Of a stretch of DNA of 23,848 nucleotides, positions 1 through 7,832 are shown in pieces. Source of the DNA: a virus; IMG/VR virus record IMGVR_UViG_3300050014_000157, positions 1 through 23,848 of that record; one strand, 5' to 3'. Below the pieces are notes generated by a model. That model had not been told where the DNA came from, did no database searches, and was given only the letters and a program-made list of their open reading frames with translations. How positions within the stretch are numbered: the stretch's first letter is position 1; every line of letters starts with the position of its first letter. Made by a program: the position numbers and the translations under genes.

Positions 1-84
1 TTTTCCATTATTAAAAGTTATCACATTCTGCTCTGTGGTCTTTTTGAAGTCCCATTTAGATTGTAGGTATTGTTTGATGTTCAT
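1..84 (-). CDS. Partial hypothetical protein, N-terminus only
   Basis: The first 28 codons of a leftward gene are present and the rest lies outside the window. The peptide begins MNIKQYLQSKWDFKKTTEQN and is hydrophilic; I recognise no family. The ATG follows the upstream fibre-like gene's TAA after one base, giving a TAATATG junction that recurs elsewhere in this operon and supports the start. Its position downstream of tail-fibre genes suggests a tail, host-adsorption or lysis role, but that is only inference from context. Confidence 0.6.
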   Translation of the reverse strand, partial: MNIKQYLQSKWDFKKTTEQNVITFNNGK

Positions 85-85
85 A

Positions 86-643
86 TTAAGCATTTTGTCC
101 CACAACGTAACCTGTATAAGTATCTGCCCCGCTACGAATAAAACCAAATGTGTCAGTTTTTCCCAATCCAGTTGAAAGAGTAGGAGCTGTTCCTCCACAC
201 CAAGAAACCGTATTAAACCACGCAGTTATCGTTGAAGCAGTAGAAGCACCTTGTTTTATAATTACAATAAATGCTTGTGAATTAGTAATATTTGCTACTG
301 TAAATGTAAGAGCTGAACCATTTGCGTGGCAGTTTACAAGATGAACGTTATTTAATGCTCCATCTAAAGCAACTGTTTGATTACCAGTAGCGGGTGCGTA
401 AGTTTTACCAACTTCGCTAGAACCTGCTGTTACGTTTTTGCCTGTAAAAGTATTACCACCCAAAACTGCTGCTGTTCCAACTACTCCTGCTGCTGGTAGT
501 CCAGTACAAGATGTTAATGTTCCTGCCGAAGGTGTGCCAAGATTAGGGGTTACTAATGCTGGTGATGTTAATGGTGCTTTCAATGCAAGGGTTGAGTTGG
601 TGGCTATATTTGCCTCCGTTAATATTTTATATCTTGTTGCCAT
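86..643 (-). CDS. Short tail-fibre-like phage protein
   Basis: This 185-residue protein is rich in T, A, G, N and S and low in charge. Residues 20-60 carry the motif LTSPALVTPNLGTPSAGTLT followed by a CTGLPAAGV segment, a pattern I know from many environmental phage tail-fibre or tail-associated proteins. The C-terminal half (from about residue 75) looks like a beta-rich domain ending in SGADTYTGYVVGQ. It probably forms part of the distal tail or adsorption apparatus. It lies immediately downstream of an HNH endonuclease gene with a one-base stop/start junction. The role comes from composition and context, not from a diagnostic motif. Confidence 0.6.
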   Translation of the reverse strand: MATRYKILTEANIATNSTLALKAPLTSPALVTPNLGTPSAGTLTSCTGLPAAGVVGTAAVLGGNTFTGKNVTAGSSEVGKTYAPATGNQTVALDGALNNVHLVNCHANGSALTFTVANITNSQAFIVIIKQGASTASTITAWFNTVSWCGGTAPTLSTGLGKTDTFGFIRSGADTYTGYVVGQNA

Positions 644-644
644 A

Positions 645-1133
645 TTATTTATTATTTAATAATTTATTAAAATATTCTTTCCAAGAATCTCTATTAAAGT
701 TTGTTTTAGTATGACAACTTTTACAAAGAGTTACTAAATTATCAGGGTTACAATTTTCTTTATTGTAATCTATGTGATGAACATCTAATGATATATCTCC
801 CTGTGGTTCTCCACATATTCTACACATATATTTATCTCTTTCTCTAATAGACCTCTTAAGAGTTATAGTCCAATCTATTGAATAGGGTAATCTTGATACT
901 CCGCCTTTCCAATTAAAATGTTTTTCTCCAGCCATCTGCCCTTTCTTGAAGGCACTCTTAGGAACTAATCCTGTTTTTTTATTCTTATTCCATACAGTAA
1001 TTTCACCACTTGAATATTTTTGCTTCATTATTTCAGAATGTTTTGAATTAAAACCAGTTTTAATACCTGCATTCCAAGAAGGTTTTCCTTTATTCGTATG
1101 GTTATTAATATGGTTATAAATTCCTGTTGGCAT
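645..1133 (-). CDS. HNH homing endonuclease, free-standing
   Basis: This 162-residue protein has a typical HNH nuclease at its C-terminus. A first zinc pair, C104-x2-C107, is followed by the catalytic DVHH motif (117-120), then PDNLVTLC and a second pair, C137-x2-C140-H141. The N-terminal region (1-75) is rich in G, N, K and W (GIYNHINNHTNKGKPSWNAG) and resembles the modular DNA-binding segments (NUMOD type) of phage homing endonucleases. Such enzymes cut cognate DNA lacking the insertion and spread themselves. The gene sits between two tail-fibre-like genes in the virion operon, with no intron visible around it, so it appears to be a free-standing intergenic insertion. Confidence 0.88.
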   Translation of the reverse strand: MPTGIYNHINNHTNKGKPSWNAGIKTGFNSKHSEIMKQKYSSGEITVWNKNKKTGLVPKSAFKKGQMAGEKHFNWKGGVSRLPYSIDWTITLKRSIRERDKYMCRICGEPQGDISLDVHHIDYNKENCNPDNLVTLCKSCHTKTNFNRDSWKEYFNKLLNNK

Positions 1134-1138
1134 ATATA

Positions 1139-3181
1139 TTATATACTAATAAATAAATCAGTTCCATCAAACTCTATTGTTCCAGCGACTGCAGTTGTTA
1201 GATTAGTTCCTGCAACAAATTTTAATGGAGCTAAAGTTGTGGTACCTGTTGCTAATGTTTGAAGACCAGTGAATGTATTCGCTACTAGACTCGCTTTCAA
1301 AAGTAATGCGTCATAAACGGAGTTTCCACTAGGAGCAATAGTTGTGTGTCCATCTGTAATAGAATCTTCTACTTGAGAAACAATATCAGATGTCATTGCT
1401 ACTGTTCCGTCTTTGGCTGGGAAGGTAGCAGTATATGAAGTTGCAGAAGTATTTGCTGTAGTTAAGTTTGTAGTTCCAGTAGAAGTTCCTTTTACAAGTA
1501 GTTTATCCTTAGTGAATGTTTTAGTTTCAGTTACACTTTGTGCTATTCCTAATAACATATCACCATTACCTGTTCCTTTTGCATTAAGTTGTGCTTGAAT
1601 ACCAGAAGTAACTCCCTTAACATAACTTAATTCTGTTAATGATGGGTAAGTTGCTGTTGCGAGAGAACCAAGTGTATTAGTTCCACTCCAGTAAGTAAGT
1701 TCATTAGCAACTCCTGTTCCTACTGATGTTAAGTAAGTTGAATTATCAAAACTAATAACAGTTCCATTTCCTTTTAAAAAGCCTGTTCCGTTAGTAGTAG
1801 TTCCAGTTGTAATATTGTCAAAAGTGAAATCTCTTGCTGGTAATATGTTTGTGTAAGATGTAGCAGAAGTATTAGCAACTGAAATAGTATTAACTCCAGT
1901 ACTTGTACCCTTCATCGCTAACATGTCTTTATCAAATGTTTTTAATCCTGTAACAGATTGAGAAGCATTCAAAACCATATCTCCACCTCCAGCAGTAACA
2001 GCACTCCAAGCACCATTTTTTCTTCCATAAGTATTTCCATCAGAAGGAGCATCAGTTAAATAAGAGCCTGCTACTTGAAAATATGCTGTATCATGTCCAT
2101 CTAATAAATCTGAATCGGCAGCCTTAGCTCCTATTCCCAAGTAAAGCAAATCAGCTTGTGTTTTTGTTGAGTAAGCAGAAAGGTCAGTTGCATCAGCACT
2201 TAATACTCCTGAACCATTAATAGATAATCTAGTTCCAACTTTAATTCCTCCTAAAACAGAAGCACTAGCAGTTGGTAATGAATATGGAGTTGGATTAGTA
2301 TTTGTAATAACTAATTTATCAGCATCTCCACCAGTACCCTCTGAAAGAGTAATACCAGTTCCAGCTACTGTCTTAGCACCAAGATAACCAGCAGAAGTAT
2401 CAGCAGCATCATACTTTACTTTTTCATCAGAATCGGTAGTTGTATAAAACTCTAATCCAGTTGCACTTCCATTAACTCTTACTCCTTTTCCTGCTGCACT
2501 TGCATAACTATTAGGAACATCGGTTAATTCTGTAAATTTAGTAACACCACCAGCAACTCCCACTAAAGGATTGCCAGGTGTTCCATCTCCAGTTATGGTT
2601 ACTCCGTCTGTAGTTGCTTTAGATAATCCACCACCGTGCCATCTTAAATCAGCCATATTTGGCTTTCCCTGAATATCGTTGTAGTTTATTTGTTTAGAAA
2701 GAGATTTAACTCCACCTTTCAAAACTTTTAAATCTAAAACATCTTCTAAGGTATTTAACTTAGTGGCAATAGATTCTGGTGTTTCTGGTTCAGCATTTTG
2801 TCCATCTTCTCCTGGTTTACCTGGCATACCTGGTATTCCTTGGTCTCCTTTCTCTCCATCTTTATAATCTACCCCCTTGACAGGAGTAGCCATTTGTATT
2901 AGAGTATGTGCTTCATCATTAGTGAAGTAATCAACACCTTTAACTGGTTTGGCTCGTGAAACTATTGTATCTACTTCTTGAGAAGTAAAATAGTCTTTTC
3001 CTTTAATAGGTGTATATCCAGGTTCTCCTGTTTCTCCCTTATCACCTTTTAGTTTTTCAACTCCATCTACCCTAATTAAATGTTTATCAAGTTTTTCTTG
3101 TAAACTTAAAGCCTCCTCATATTGAGCTAATTGAGGATTAAGATTGAATAACTTTCTTTTAAGAAGCTTTTTAGCATCCAT
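1139..3181 (-). CDS. Tail fibre protein with collagen-like repeats
   Basis: This 680-residue protein has clear fibre architecture. Residues 10-45 are charged and probably coiled. Collagen-like Gly-X-Y stretches lie at about 46-56 and 107-128, with a thrice-repeated KGxDY unit (near 60, 81 and 102) between and before them. The remainder is a long beta-rich shaft of G/T/S/N repeats. A unit of about 51 residues starting GDM(V/L)L occurs twice, at about 400-451 and 540-591, sharing SVT..KTF.KD..L.KGTSTG and ANTSATSYT. No peptidase or chaperone domain is visible at the C-terminus. It probably forms a trimeric fibre for host adsorption. It is followed by the HNH gene and preceded one base away by a small beta-rich protein. 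Confidence 0.85.
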   Translation of the reverse strand: MDAKKLLKRKLFNLNPQLAQYEEALSLQEKLDKHLIRVDGVEKLKGDKGETGEPGYTPIKGKDYFTSQEVDTIVSRAKPVKGVDYFTNDEAHTLIQMATPVKGVDYKDGEKGDQGIPGMPGKPGEDGQNAEPETPESIATKLNTLEDVLDLKVLKGGVKSLSKQINYNDIQGKPNMADLRWHGGGLSKATTDGVTITGDGTPGNPLVGVAGGVTKFTELTDVPNSYASAAGKGVRVNGSATGLEFYTTTDSDEKVKYDAADTSAGYLGAKTVAGTGITLSEGTGGDADKLVITNTNPTPYSLPTASASVLGGIKVGTRLSINGSGVLSADATDLSAYSTKTQADLLYLGIGAKAADSDLLDGHDTAYFQVAGSYLTDAPSDGNTYGRKNGAWSAVTAGGGDMVLNASQSVTGLKTFDKDMLAMKGTSTGVNTISVANTSATSYTNILPARDFTFDNITTGTTTNGTGFLKGNGTVISFDNSTYLTSVGTGVANELTYWSGTNTLGSLATATYPSLTELSYVKGVTSGIQAQLNAKGTGNGDMLLGIAQSVTETKTFTKDKLLVKGTSTGTTNLTTANTSATSYTATFPAKDGTVAMTSDIVSQVEDSITDGHTTIAPSGNSVYDALLLKASLVANTFTGLQTLATGTTTLAPLKFVAGTNLTTAVAGTIEFDGTDLFISI

Positions 3182-3182
3182 A

Positions 3183-3455
3183 TTATCTTGACCAAATTAT
3201 AGTAATGTCAGAAGCAGCAGCAGTTACAATTCTGATACCAGCTCCCATTGCGATACCATATTCATATCTACCAGGAGTAATTGAAGCAACAATAGAACCA
3301 ACATTAACTGTTGTTCCAGTTGTACCATCAATAATACCTATTGTTCCAGCAGCAGTTGTATTAACTACAATAGCTTCTAAAATACAAGGATCAGTAGCAA
3401 CTTGTGTAGTTGTATTAGTCGTAATGTATGTGTATTGTGCAGGATTTATTTGCAT
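3183..3455 (-). CDS. Small beta-rich virion-associated protein
   Basis: This 90-residue protein is made of alternating T/I/V/G segments (ATDPCILEAIVVNTTAAGTI, GRYEYGIAMGAGIRIVTAA) and ends in DITIIWSR. The pattern matches small beta-sandwich proteins often found among phage head or tail structural genes, but I cannot name a family. It is joined to the tail-fibre gene by a one-base stop/start junction, so the two are probably translated together. A hairpin lies in the 80-base gap upstream. Confidence 0.6.
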   Translation of the reverse strand: MQINPAQYTYITTNTTTQVATDPCILEAIVVNTTAAGTIGIIDGTTGTTVNVGSIVASITPGRYEYGIAMGAGIRIVTAAASDITIIWSR

Positions 3456-3486
3456 ATATTTTTATTATTTATAATTATTCTCATTT

Positions 3487-3511
3487 GGAAACGCTGTGTT
3501 TCAAGCGTTCC
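3487..3511 (-). promoter_or_regulatory. Intercistronic hairpin upstream of the small beta-rich gene
   Basis: Read leftward, GGAACGCT pairs with AGCGTTTCC (one bulged T) across an eight-base loop. It lies between the beta-helix-type gene and the 3183-3455 gene. No U-run follows, so it looks more like an RNA-processing or stability element than an intrinsic terminator. Confidence 0.5.
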
Positions 3512-3536
3512 CCATATGAAAATATTAAATTGTAAA

Positions 3537-4343
3537 CTAGGCAGCTAATACAGCAACACCAGAAGTAGCGGCTGTTGGAGTAGAAGTAGCAGTTGACCAT
3601 ACACCTACGTTCAATGTAGAAGCAGCAATCTTTGAACCAACACCAACGAAGGTATTAGCATCAAACATTAACTTACCTGTGATTGAAGTATTTGTAGCAA
3701 CTACAACTGTTGGAGCAACACTACCAGCACCAGCATTAACTACGTTGTCAAATATTGTTCCTCTAAAGTGATTAGAGAAGTTAATACAGTCACCTGTACC
3801 AGCTTTTATTTGAACTGATGTAACTTGTGTTGAGTTAGAACACCAAGTACAGTCATTAAAGTAGTTATCTTTAACTGGATTAGAAGCATCAACACCCATT
3901 AAAGATGTGTGTCTTGCAACAGTTCTTTGAGCTGTTGTTGTTCCAAATCTACAGTTGTTAAAAGTACAAGAGTCAGAAGCGAAAATTACATCGTAAGAAG
4001 TAGTCTGGTCTAATTGTGTTAGATTTTCTACACTAACATTGTTGTAAACATTAGCTTCACCACCAGCATATAATGCAGAAACATTCTGTGCTAGAGTATT
4101 GTTACTAATAATCTTAATGTTAGAGAAAGAACAACCAATTCCAGTTACCTTTACAGCAGCAACATCAGTAGTTGCAGTTGTAACTCCCATTGAAAGTTTT
4201 ACTCTCTGTCCAATCATACCACCCTGTGTTCCTAAACCTACAACGTGGAATCTTGACTTTGATAAGTCAGCCATTTCTGTTAAAGCGTAAGAAGTAGAAG
4301 TAGCTGCTAGAACGATAACATCATTTTTATTTGTTGTTACCAT
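3537..4343 (-). CDS. Beta-helix-type virion protein, main open part (gene broken upstream by TAA)
   Basis: This is the 268-codon open part of a longer gene. The sequence has a right-handed beta-helix flavour: repeated V/I-N-N-C/S rungs such as TGIGCSFSNIKIISNNTL, SDSCTFNNCRFGT and NDCTWCSN. It resembles phage head-region proteins annotated as pectate-lyase-like or hypothetical. The ATG at 4343 lies inside a conserved-looking segment (AVKTFAQAYSMVTTNKNDVI). Translation continues in frame upstream through a single TAA at 4374-4376 to an ATG at 4517, so the apparent start is probably not the ancestral one. The intact product would be about 326 residues. It lies just downstream of the major capsid gene, which suggests a decoration or connector-associated role. 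Confidence 0.7.
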   Translation of the reverse strand: MVTTNKNDVIVLAATSTSYALTEMADLSKSRFHVVGLGTQGGMIGQRVKLSMGVTTATTDVAAVKVTGIGCSFSNIKIISNNTLAQNVSALYAGGEANVYNNVSVENLTQLDQTTSYDVIFASDSCTFNNCRFGTTTAQRTVARHTSLMGVDASNPVKDNYFNDCTWCSNSTQVTSVQIKAGTGDCINFSNHFRGTIFDNVVNAGAGSVAPTVVVATNTSITGKLMFDANTFVGVGSKIAASTLNVGVWSTATSTPTAATSGVAVLAA

Positions 4344-4373
4344 TGAGTAAGCTTGTGCGAAAGTTTTAACAGC

Positions 4374-4517
4374 TTATTCAGGTGAACTACCATCATTACC
4401 ATCTACACCCGTTACAGCATCTACGAAAATGTATCTGCCTGTTTGAGCTGGAATACCTCCCCCAATCACTGGGATTCCGAAAGAGGATAAACCGTTTGAA
4501 TAATTTGTTAAAGCCAT
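4374..4517 (-). pseudogene. 5' fragment of the beta-helix-type protein gene, ended by an in-frame TAA
   Basis: From the ATG at 4517, 47 codons read MALTNYSNGLSSFGIPVIGG and continue to FVDAVTGVDGNDGSSPE before TAA at 4374-4376. The same frame then continues as AVKTFAQAYS into the 3537-4343 open part. The motif (F/Y)FVD..TG.(D/N)GN.G.SP followed by an A.(K/A)T.A(Q/A)A helix and a GDVI/NDVI strand is familiar as one continuous N-terminus in phage proteins of this kind. A CAA-to-TAA change would explain it. An assembly or sequencing difference, a true nonsense mutation, or readthrough/reinitiation at 4343 all remain possible. Confidence 0.75.
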
Positions 4518-4540
4518 TTTGTTTTTGTTATTTTATCTTT

Positions 4541-4562
4541 GGGACTTTTAAGGGTCAGTCCC
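4541..4562 (-). promoter_or_regulatory. Hairpin downstream of the major capsid gene
   Basis: GGGACT and AGTCCC form a perfect 6-bp stem with a 10-base loop, about 20 bases beyond the capsid stop codon. It has no trailing U-run on the leftward transcript. It may protect or set the 3' end of an abundant capsid mRNA; this is inferred from position only. Confidence 0.45.
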
Positions 4563-4582
4563 ATAACCTATATAACTAAGAA

Positions 4583-5506
4583 CTACTGTCCTAAACTTCC
4601 GACAGCTGCAATATAGTTTGCTACGTATACAGTTTCTCTGAAGTTAGCTTGGTATAAGTAAGTTCTGTTGTTAGACATTGACCAGTCTCTTAGAGCAGTC
4701 TGGATTCCCTGTCTTACTAAACGAGTTACAGCGTGGTTTCTTGCTAACAAGAACCAAGCAGTATCACTACCTCCTGCAACAGCATCTAAGTAAGGAGATG
4801 AGTATACGGTAATTCCGTATGCACTTCTGTAAACGTTGATGTCGTTGTTACCAGAACCACTAATTAAAGCAGACTCTGTGATTTGGATAGCTTGTTTGAA
4901 TAACTTAGAAGGAACTAATAGAATAGTACCAACGTTACCCATAATTACACCAGCCTCATCTTTCTGTTGTCTCAACATAACTTGGGCGTTGTAAAGAGTT
5001 GCCTCTGTTAAAGCACCTGTAGCTAGGTTAGTTTGTGTCTGTCCGTTCAATAGAGTGTGAGAGCTAATAAATGCAGCACCATCAGCTGTTAAAGTTGTAG
5101 TGAAAGCATTTCTGAACAATGCAAATGCGTTGTCATCCTGTGTGATTCTTGCTTTGATAGCAAAGTCAGCAACAGTCTTAGACCATACAGATTGCATATC
5201 GTCGTCAAACAAATTCTTAGAGATTTCAATACTGTTTGCGAAGTCTGAAATGTAAGTTGTTAATTTGTTTGCTACTCTTGGAGTAGTTGTAGGAACAGTA
5301 GTTGTTTCACCAATCTTTGGGAACAATCCTGAACCTTTGTAGATTTCTTCGATATATGCAGCGTGGTCAGTGTTGACTACTCTGAATAAAGCAACTGTAT
5401 TAGCAGTAGCGATACCAGGGAATGTTGCATCATAATCGAAATTTTGGAAGAACACGCTATCAAGCTCCGTCTGGACGATAGCGAAATTTTGAGATTCTGA
5501 AAACAT
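4583..5506 (-). CDS. Major capsid protein, HK97-type
   Basis: This 307-residue protein sits downstream of a scaffold-like and a decoration-like gene, the usual major-capsid position. The sequence fits a HK97-fold capsid protein without an N-terminal delta domain. It has an early F..VQTELDSVFFQNF segment, a long central part containing ISKNLFDDDMQSVWSKTVADFAIKARITQDDNAFALF (about 95-131), a strand segment VGTILLVPSKLFKQA, and a C-terminal domain with YGITVYSSPYLD, GSDTAWFLLARNHAVTRL and LYQANFRETVYVANYIAAVG. The AT-rich leader of about 48 bases contains an AACGC motif shared with other genes of this operon. I assign it from the overall pattern and gene order. Confidence 0.85.
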   Translation of the reverse strand: MFSESQNFAIVQTELDSVFFQNFDYDATFPGIATANTVALFRVVNTDHAAYIEEIYKGSGLFPKIGETTTVPTTTPRVANKLTTYISDFANSIEISKNLFDDDMQSVWSKTVADFAIKARITQDDNAFALFRNAFTTTLTADGAAFISSHTLLNGQTQTNLATGALTEATLYNAQVMLRQQKDEAGVIMGNVGTILLVPSKLFKQAIQITESALISGSGNNDINVYRSAYGITVYSSPYLDAVAGGSDTAWFLLARNHAVTRLVRQGIQTALRDWSMSNNRTYLYQANFRETVYVANYIAAVGSLGQ

Positions 5507-5554
5507 ATTATATTATATTATTTTAATTATTAGCGTTTAACTAATAGCTAATAA

Positions 5555-6088
5555 CTAGCTAATACCTGTTGCCCATCCCTTTGATGTAGCAGCGTTCCTA
5601 ATAGAGAATCTAACTTTACCAGGGAATCTTGCGATGTCCAATGGTTCAATTACGCAACCATATGCTGCATTGTGTGCGGCTAAGATTGTGTAAGTGGCTG
5701 TGCCAAGAGCGGCTGTGCCAGTTAAGTCTAATAGAACGAAAGAATCTACTAAAGCATCATACTTAGCTTGTGTGTCGAATGTGGCTGCTACCTTAGGTGA
5801 AATTAAGTAACTAACTATAGGTGACAATTTTGTGTATCTAACTGTTCCTGCGGCTGCTACTGTATCGGTTGAAGTGCTTGAAGCAATACCAGAAATGTTA
5901 CTAGCTGCATTTGCAGAACTAGGTAAGTTTGTGGCTAAAGCTGTGGCTACGTTGCCACCGTTAACTGCAATATATAGAGGTTCACCTGCCTTAATTTTTG
6001 AGGCAACTGTTCCTGAAGCTACTACAGCAATGTCATCACCAGGGTATCCGAAGGCACCCTCGTCATAAATTTGTATATCTCCTAACAT
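5555..6088 (-). CDS. Head decoration or capsid-associated protein
   Basis: This 177-residue protein is rich in A, T, S, V and G, with the segment DDIAVVASGTVASKIKAGEPLYIAVNGG near the N-terminus. That is the style of small beta-barrel head decoration proteins encoded next to the capsid gene. Its last part (CVIEPLDIARFPGKVRFSIR) is strand-rich. It lies between the scaffold and major capsid genes. No enzymatic motif is visible. The decoration role rests on order (scaffold, this gene, capsid) and composition. Its leader carries TTAAACGC upstream of the ATG. Confidence 0.6.
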   Translation of the reverse strand: MLGDIQIYDEGAFGYPGDDIAVVASGTVASKIKAGEPLYIAVNGGNVATALATNLPSSANAASNISGIASSTSTDTVAAAGTVRYTKLSPIVSYLISPKVAATFDTQAKYDALVDSFVLLDLTGTAALGTATYTILAAHNAAYGCVIEPLDIARFPGKVRFSIRNAATSKGWATGIS

Positions 6089-6102
6089 TTTGTTAATTGC
6101 GT

Positions 6103-6741
6103 TTAATTAACTAACTTCTTTTTATAATTTTCCCAAACTTTGTCTGGGTCTAAACCACGTTTCTTTAAATCTGCAATCTGTTCTTTTGTCCACTTGGATG
6201 TTTTTACTTCCACCTCGTCTCCACCAGAACTATCAGGCATATTTGAGATTTGTGATTTATTTTTAGCTGCTATTTTAAGTTCCTCATTTTGTTTGAGAAT
6301 CTTTTTCTTGTTAGCCATCGCCATAGCATCTTCTAGGTCAGCTTGAATATCACTATTAGATGTACCACTTTTAATAATTTTATTATCATAGTACCACTTA
6401 ATAAGATTCTTCTCACCTGCGTTAGAAGTCAAGGAGTCTAAGACAGTTTCAACTGTAGGTTTAATTGATGTAGTGGCTAAGGTAGCAATTTGCTCTCTTA
6501 GTGCTTTCATTTCTTCAAACAACTTTGTATCTCTATCAACTGTGTCGTCTTCAATCTTTCCTTTAGCAATCAAGAGTCCCTTTTTATAGTTATCTCTTTC
6601 ATTTTCAAGGATTGCATTTTTGGCAACCAAGTCTTTCAACTCACTATCGTAGTCAATATCAGCAACTTGACTTTCTTCTTCAACTGATTCTTCCTCAACT
6701 GGAGCAGGTTGAGCATTTAACTCCAATTCTTTTTCTTCCAT
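6103..6741 (-). CDS. Capsid scaffolding protein
   Basis: This 212-residue, highly charged protein is predicted to be almost wholly helical. An acidic N-terminus (residues 1-35, PVEEESVEEESQVADIDYDS) is followed by a coiled-coil-like region (35-100, LKDLVAKNAILENERDNYKK onward), a linker with a D/S/G-rich patch near 165-180, and a basic, helical C-terminus (WTKEQIADLKKRGLDPDKVW). This is the profile of phage scaffold proteins, whose basic C-terminus binds the capsid subunit. It precedes the decoration-like and capsid genes. No maturation protease fused to it is seen. Its leader contains a 72-base imperfect hairpin. Confidence 0.78.
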   Translation of the reverse strand: MEEKELELNAQPAPVEEESVEEESQVADIDYDSELKDLVAKNAILENERDNYKKGLLIAKGKIEDDTVDRDTKLFEEMKALREQIATLATTSIKPTVETVLDSLTSNAGEKNLIKWYYDNKIIKSGTSNSDIQADLEDAMAMANKKKILKQNEELKIAAKNKSQISNMPDSSGGDEVEVKTSKWTKEQIADLKKRGLDPDKVWENYKKKLVN

Positions 6742-6784
6742 TTATTTTAAAACGGGTTTAATGAGTCCGTTCCCTCTTAGCTGA

Positions 6785-6856
6785 GTGGCTAGAGTCCAGA
6801 TATAGAATCAAACAATAAACGCTAAAATTGTCAACCTATACCTGGAATCTAACCAC
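6785..6856 (-). promoter_or_regulatory. Long imperfect inverted repeat in the scaffold gene leader
   Basis: The 21-base arms 6785-6805 and 6836-6856 pair along their whole length with one mismatch and two G-U wobbles. The 30-base loop can form a further ACAAT/ATTGT stem. On the leftward transcript the 3' arm can instead pair with downstream sequence (CTCTAGC with GCTAAGAG, bulged A), so two structures exclude each other. The 123-base gap that contains it is the longest non-coding gap inside the virion operon. The same stretch includes TTGACA (6833-6828), but no convincing -10 at normal spacing. Confidence 0.7.
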
Positions 6857-6864
6857 CCAAATTA

Positions 6865-7251
6865 TTATTCTTCTACTATACTAACTTTTAAAGGTTCTAC
6901 TGTCTTTTTTTCTGGATAATAAAATTGTTTTATTAACTCCATTATCTTTGTTTGAATTTCTATATTCCTCAACATAGCCTTTCCTGTTCTCATATCTTCA
7001 AAACAGGTACTTTTCTCAAACATTACTTGTTTAGCTTGGTCATATAAAGTGTTGGTAAGTATTCTCCATACAACTGTTTGTTCTATGAACTTAACTTCCT
7101 CTTTAAGAGACATTAATTCTCTTTCACCTATTGGTTGACCATTTAAGAAGACTTGACCATTCTTGTTGGAGGTTATGACACTTTCATAATCTACCTCTGG
7201 TAACTTCTTAACTAACCAATTCTCTATCCACCTTTTGATTGCGTTTATCAT
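6865..7251 (-). CDS. Hypothetical phage protein, helical
   Basis: This 128-residue protein has an amphipathic N-terminal helix (MINAIKRWIENWLVKKLPEV), a short strand region (GQVFLNGQPIG) and a long helical C-terminal half. I recognise no family. It lies between portal-side genes and the scaffold gene, so it may be a head-assembly or virion-internal protein. The first codons ATGATAAACGC contain the AACGC motif that is found upstream of neighbouring starts. Confidence 0.6.
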   Translation of the reverse strand: MINAIKRWIENWLVKKLPEVDYESVITSNKNGQVFLNGQPIGERELMSLKEEVKFIEQTVVWRILTNTLYDQAKQVMFEKSTCFEDMRTGKAMLRNIEIQTKIMELIKQFYYPEKKTVEPLKVSIVEE

Positions 7252-7255
7252 AATT

Positions 7256-7414
7256 TTATTTAAGTGGTAACACTTCTACCTCATCATCTATTGACAATGG
7301 TGTATCCAATGATGACCTTAGTGATTCTATCATCTGGTCGGCATCTTCTTGGGTTTGTGCGTATCCAATTATTTCATTATTCCTTCTTACTAAGAAGTTT
7401 CTTTCATCTTCCAT
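7256..7414 (-). CDS. Small acidic hypothetical protein
   Basis: This 52-residue gene starts MEDERNFLVRRNNEIIGYAQ and continues with an acidic helical stretch (EDADQMIESLRSSLDTPLSI) and DDEVEVLPLK. Its ATG follows the upstream gene's TAG after one base, and it ends five bases before the next ATG, filling the gap exactly as expected for a packed operon. The product is acidic and soluble; its function is unknown. Confidence 0.65.
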   Translation of the reverse strand: MEDERNFLVRRNNEIIGYAQTQEDADQMIESLRSSLDTPLSIDDEVEVLPLK

Positions 7415-7415
7415 A

Positions 7416-7832
7416 CTACTTTGTATTTAAGAAATCTTTTAATGACTTGGCTTCCCATTCATCCATCATCTTCTTGTCAACTTCTGCGAATGTTCCTTGT
7501 AGAACCTTCATAGCATCTATTACAGTCTGGTCTTTTAAGACATCTAACATCTTTCTATACTTTTCAACACCTTCAAACTTATCATTCAACATTTCACTTA
7601 AACCCAATTCGCTTACCTTTACACTGGCTGCCTTAGATTCAAATGCTCTGTTAATAGAAGCTGTTAATGCTTCGGTAACCAATCTTGTATCTTTTAGATT
7701 CTCGGTTACTTCAGCTAGTAAGGGAAGGTACTGTTCGTTAATGAATGGAATCATTCTATCCATATGTTCCTTAGTTGCCAATTCATTAACTATATCTTGT
7801 TTACTTTTTTGGACTCTTTTTGGTTTTGTCAT
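7416..7832 (-). CDS. Hypothetical helical virion-operon protein
   Basis: This 138-residue protein is predicted to be mostly helical, with a basic N-terminus (MTKPKRVQKSKQD) followed by long amphipathic helices. It overlaps the upstream gene by 32 bases, and the upstream gene's own C-terminus is lysine-rich. The start has ATAAACGCAA directly before the ATG, the operon's AACGC leader motif. No family is recognised. Its position between portal and scaffold suggests a head-morphogenesis accessory. Confidence 0.6.
   Translation of the reverse strand: MTKPKRVQKSKQDIVNELATKEHMDRMIPFINEQYLPLLAEVTENLKDTRLVTEALTASINRAFESKAASVKVSELGLSEMLNDKFEGVEKYRKMLDVLKDQTVIDAMKVLQGTFAEVDKKMMDEWEAKSLKDFLNTK

Noticed and set aside
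3537-4517. Alternative genetic code with TAA as sense codon
   Set aside because: TAA ends most other genes cleanly at packed junctions, and TGA and TAG also serve as stops (for example at 20212-20214 and 14967-14969).
3487-4562. Intrinsic transcription terminators at the two intercistronic hairpins
   Set aside because: Neither hairpin has a U-run on the leftward transcript, and essential virion genes continue downstream.
6742-6864. tRNA on the plus strand (TTAGCTGAGTGGCTAGAG resembles a D-arm)
   Set aside because: No matching acceptor stem or T-loop can be drawn. The similarity is part of the long inverted repeat.
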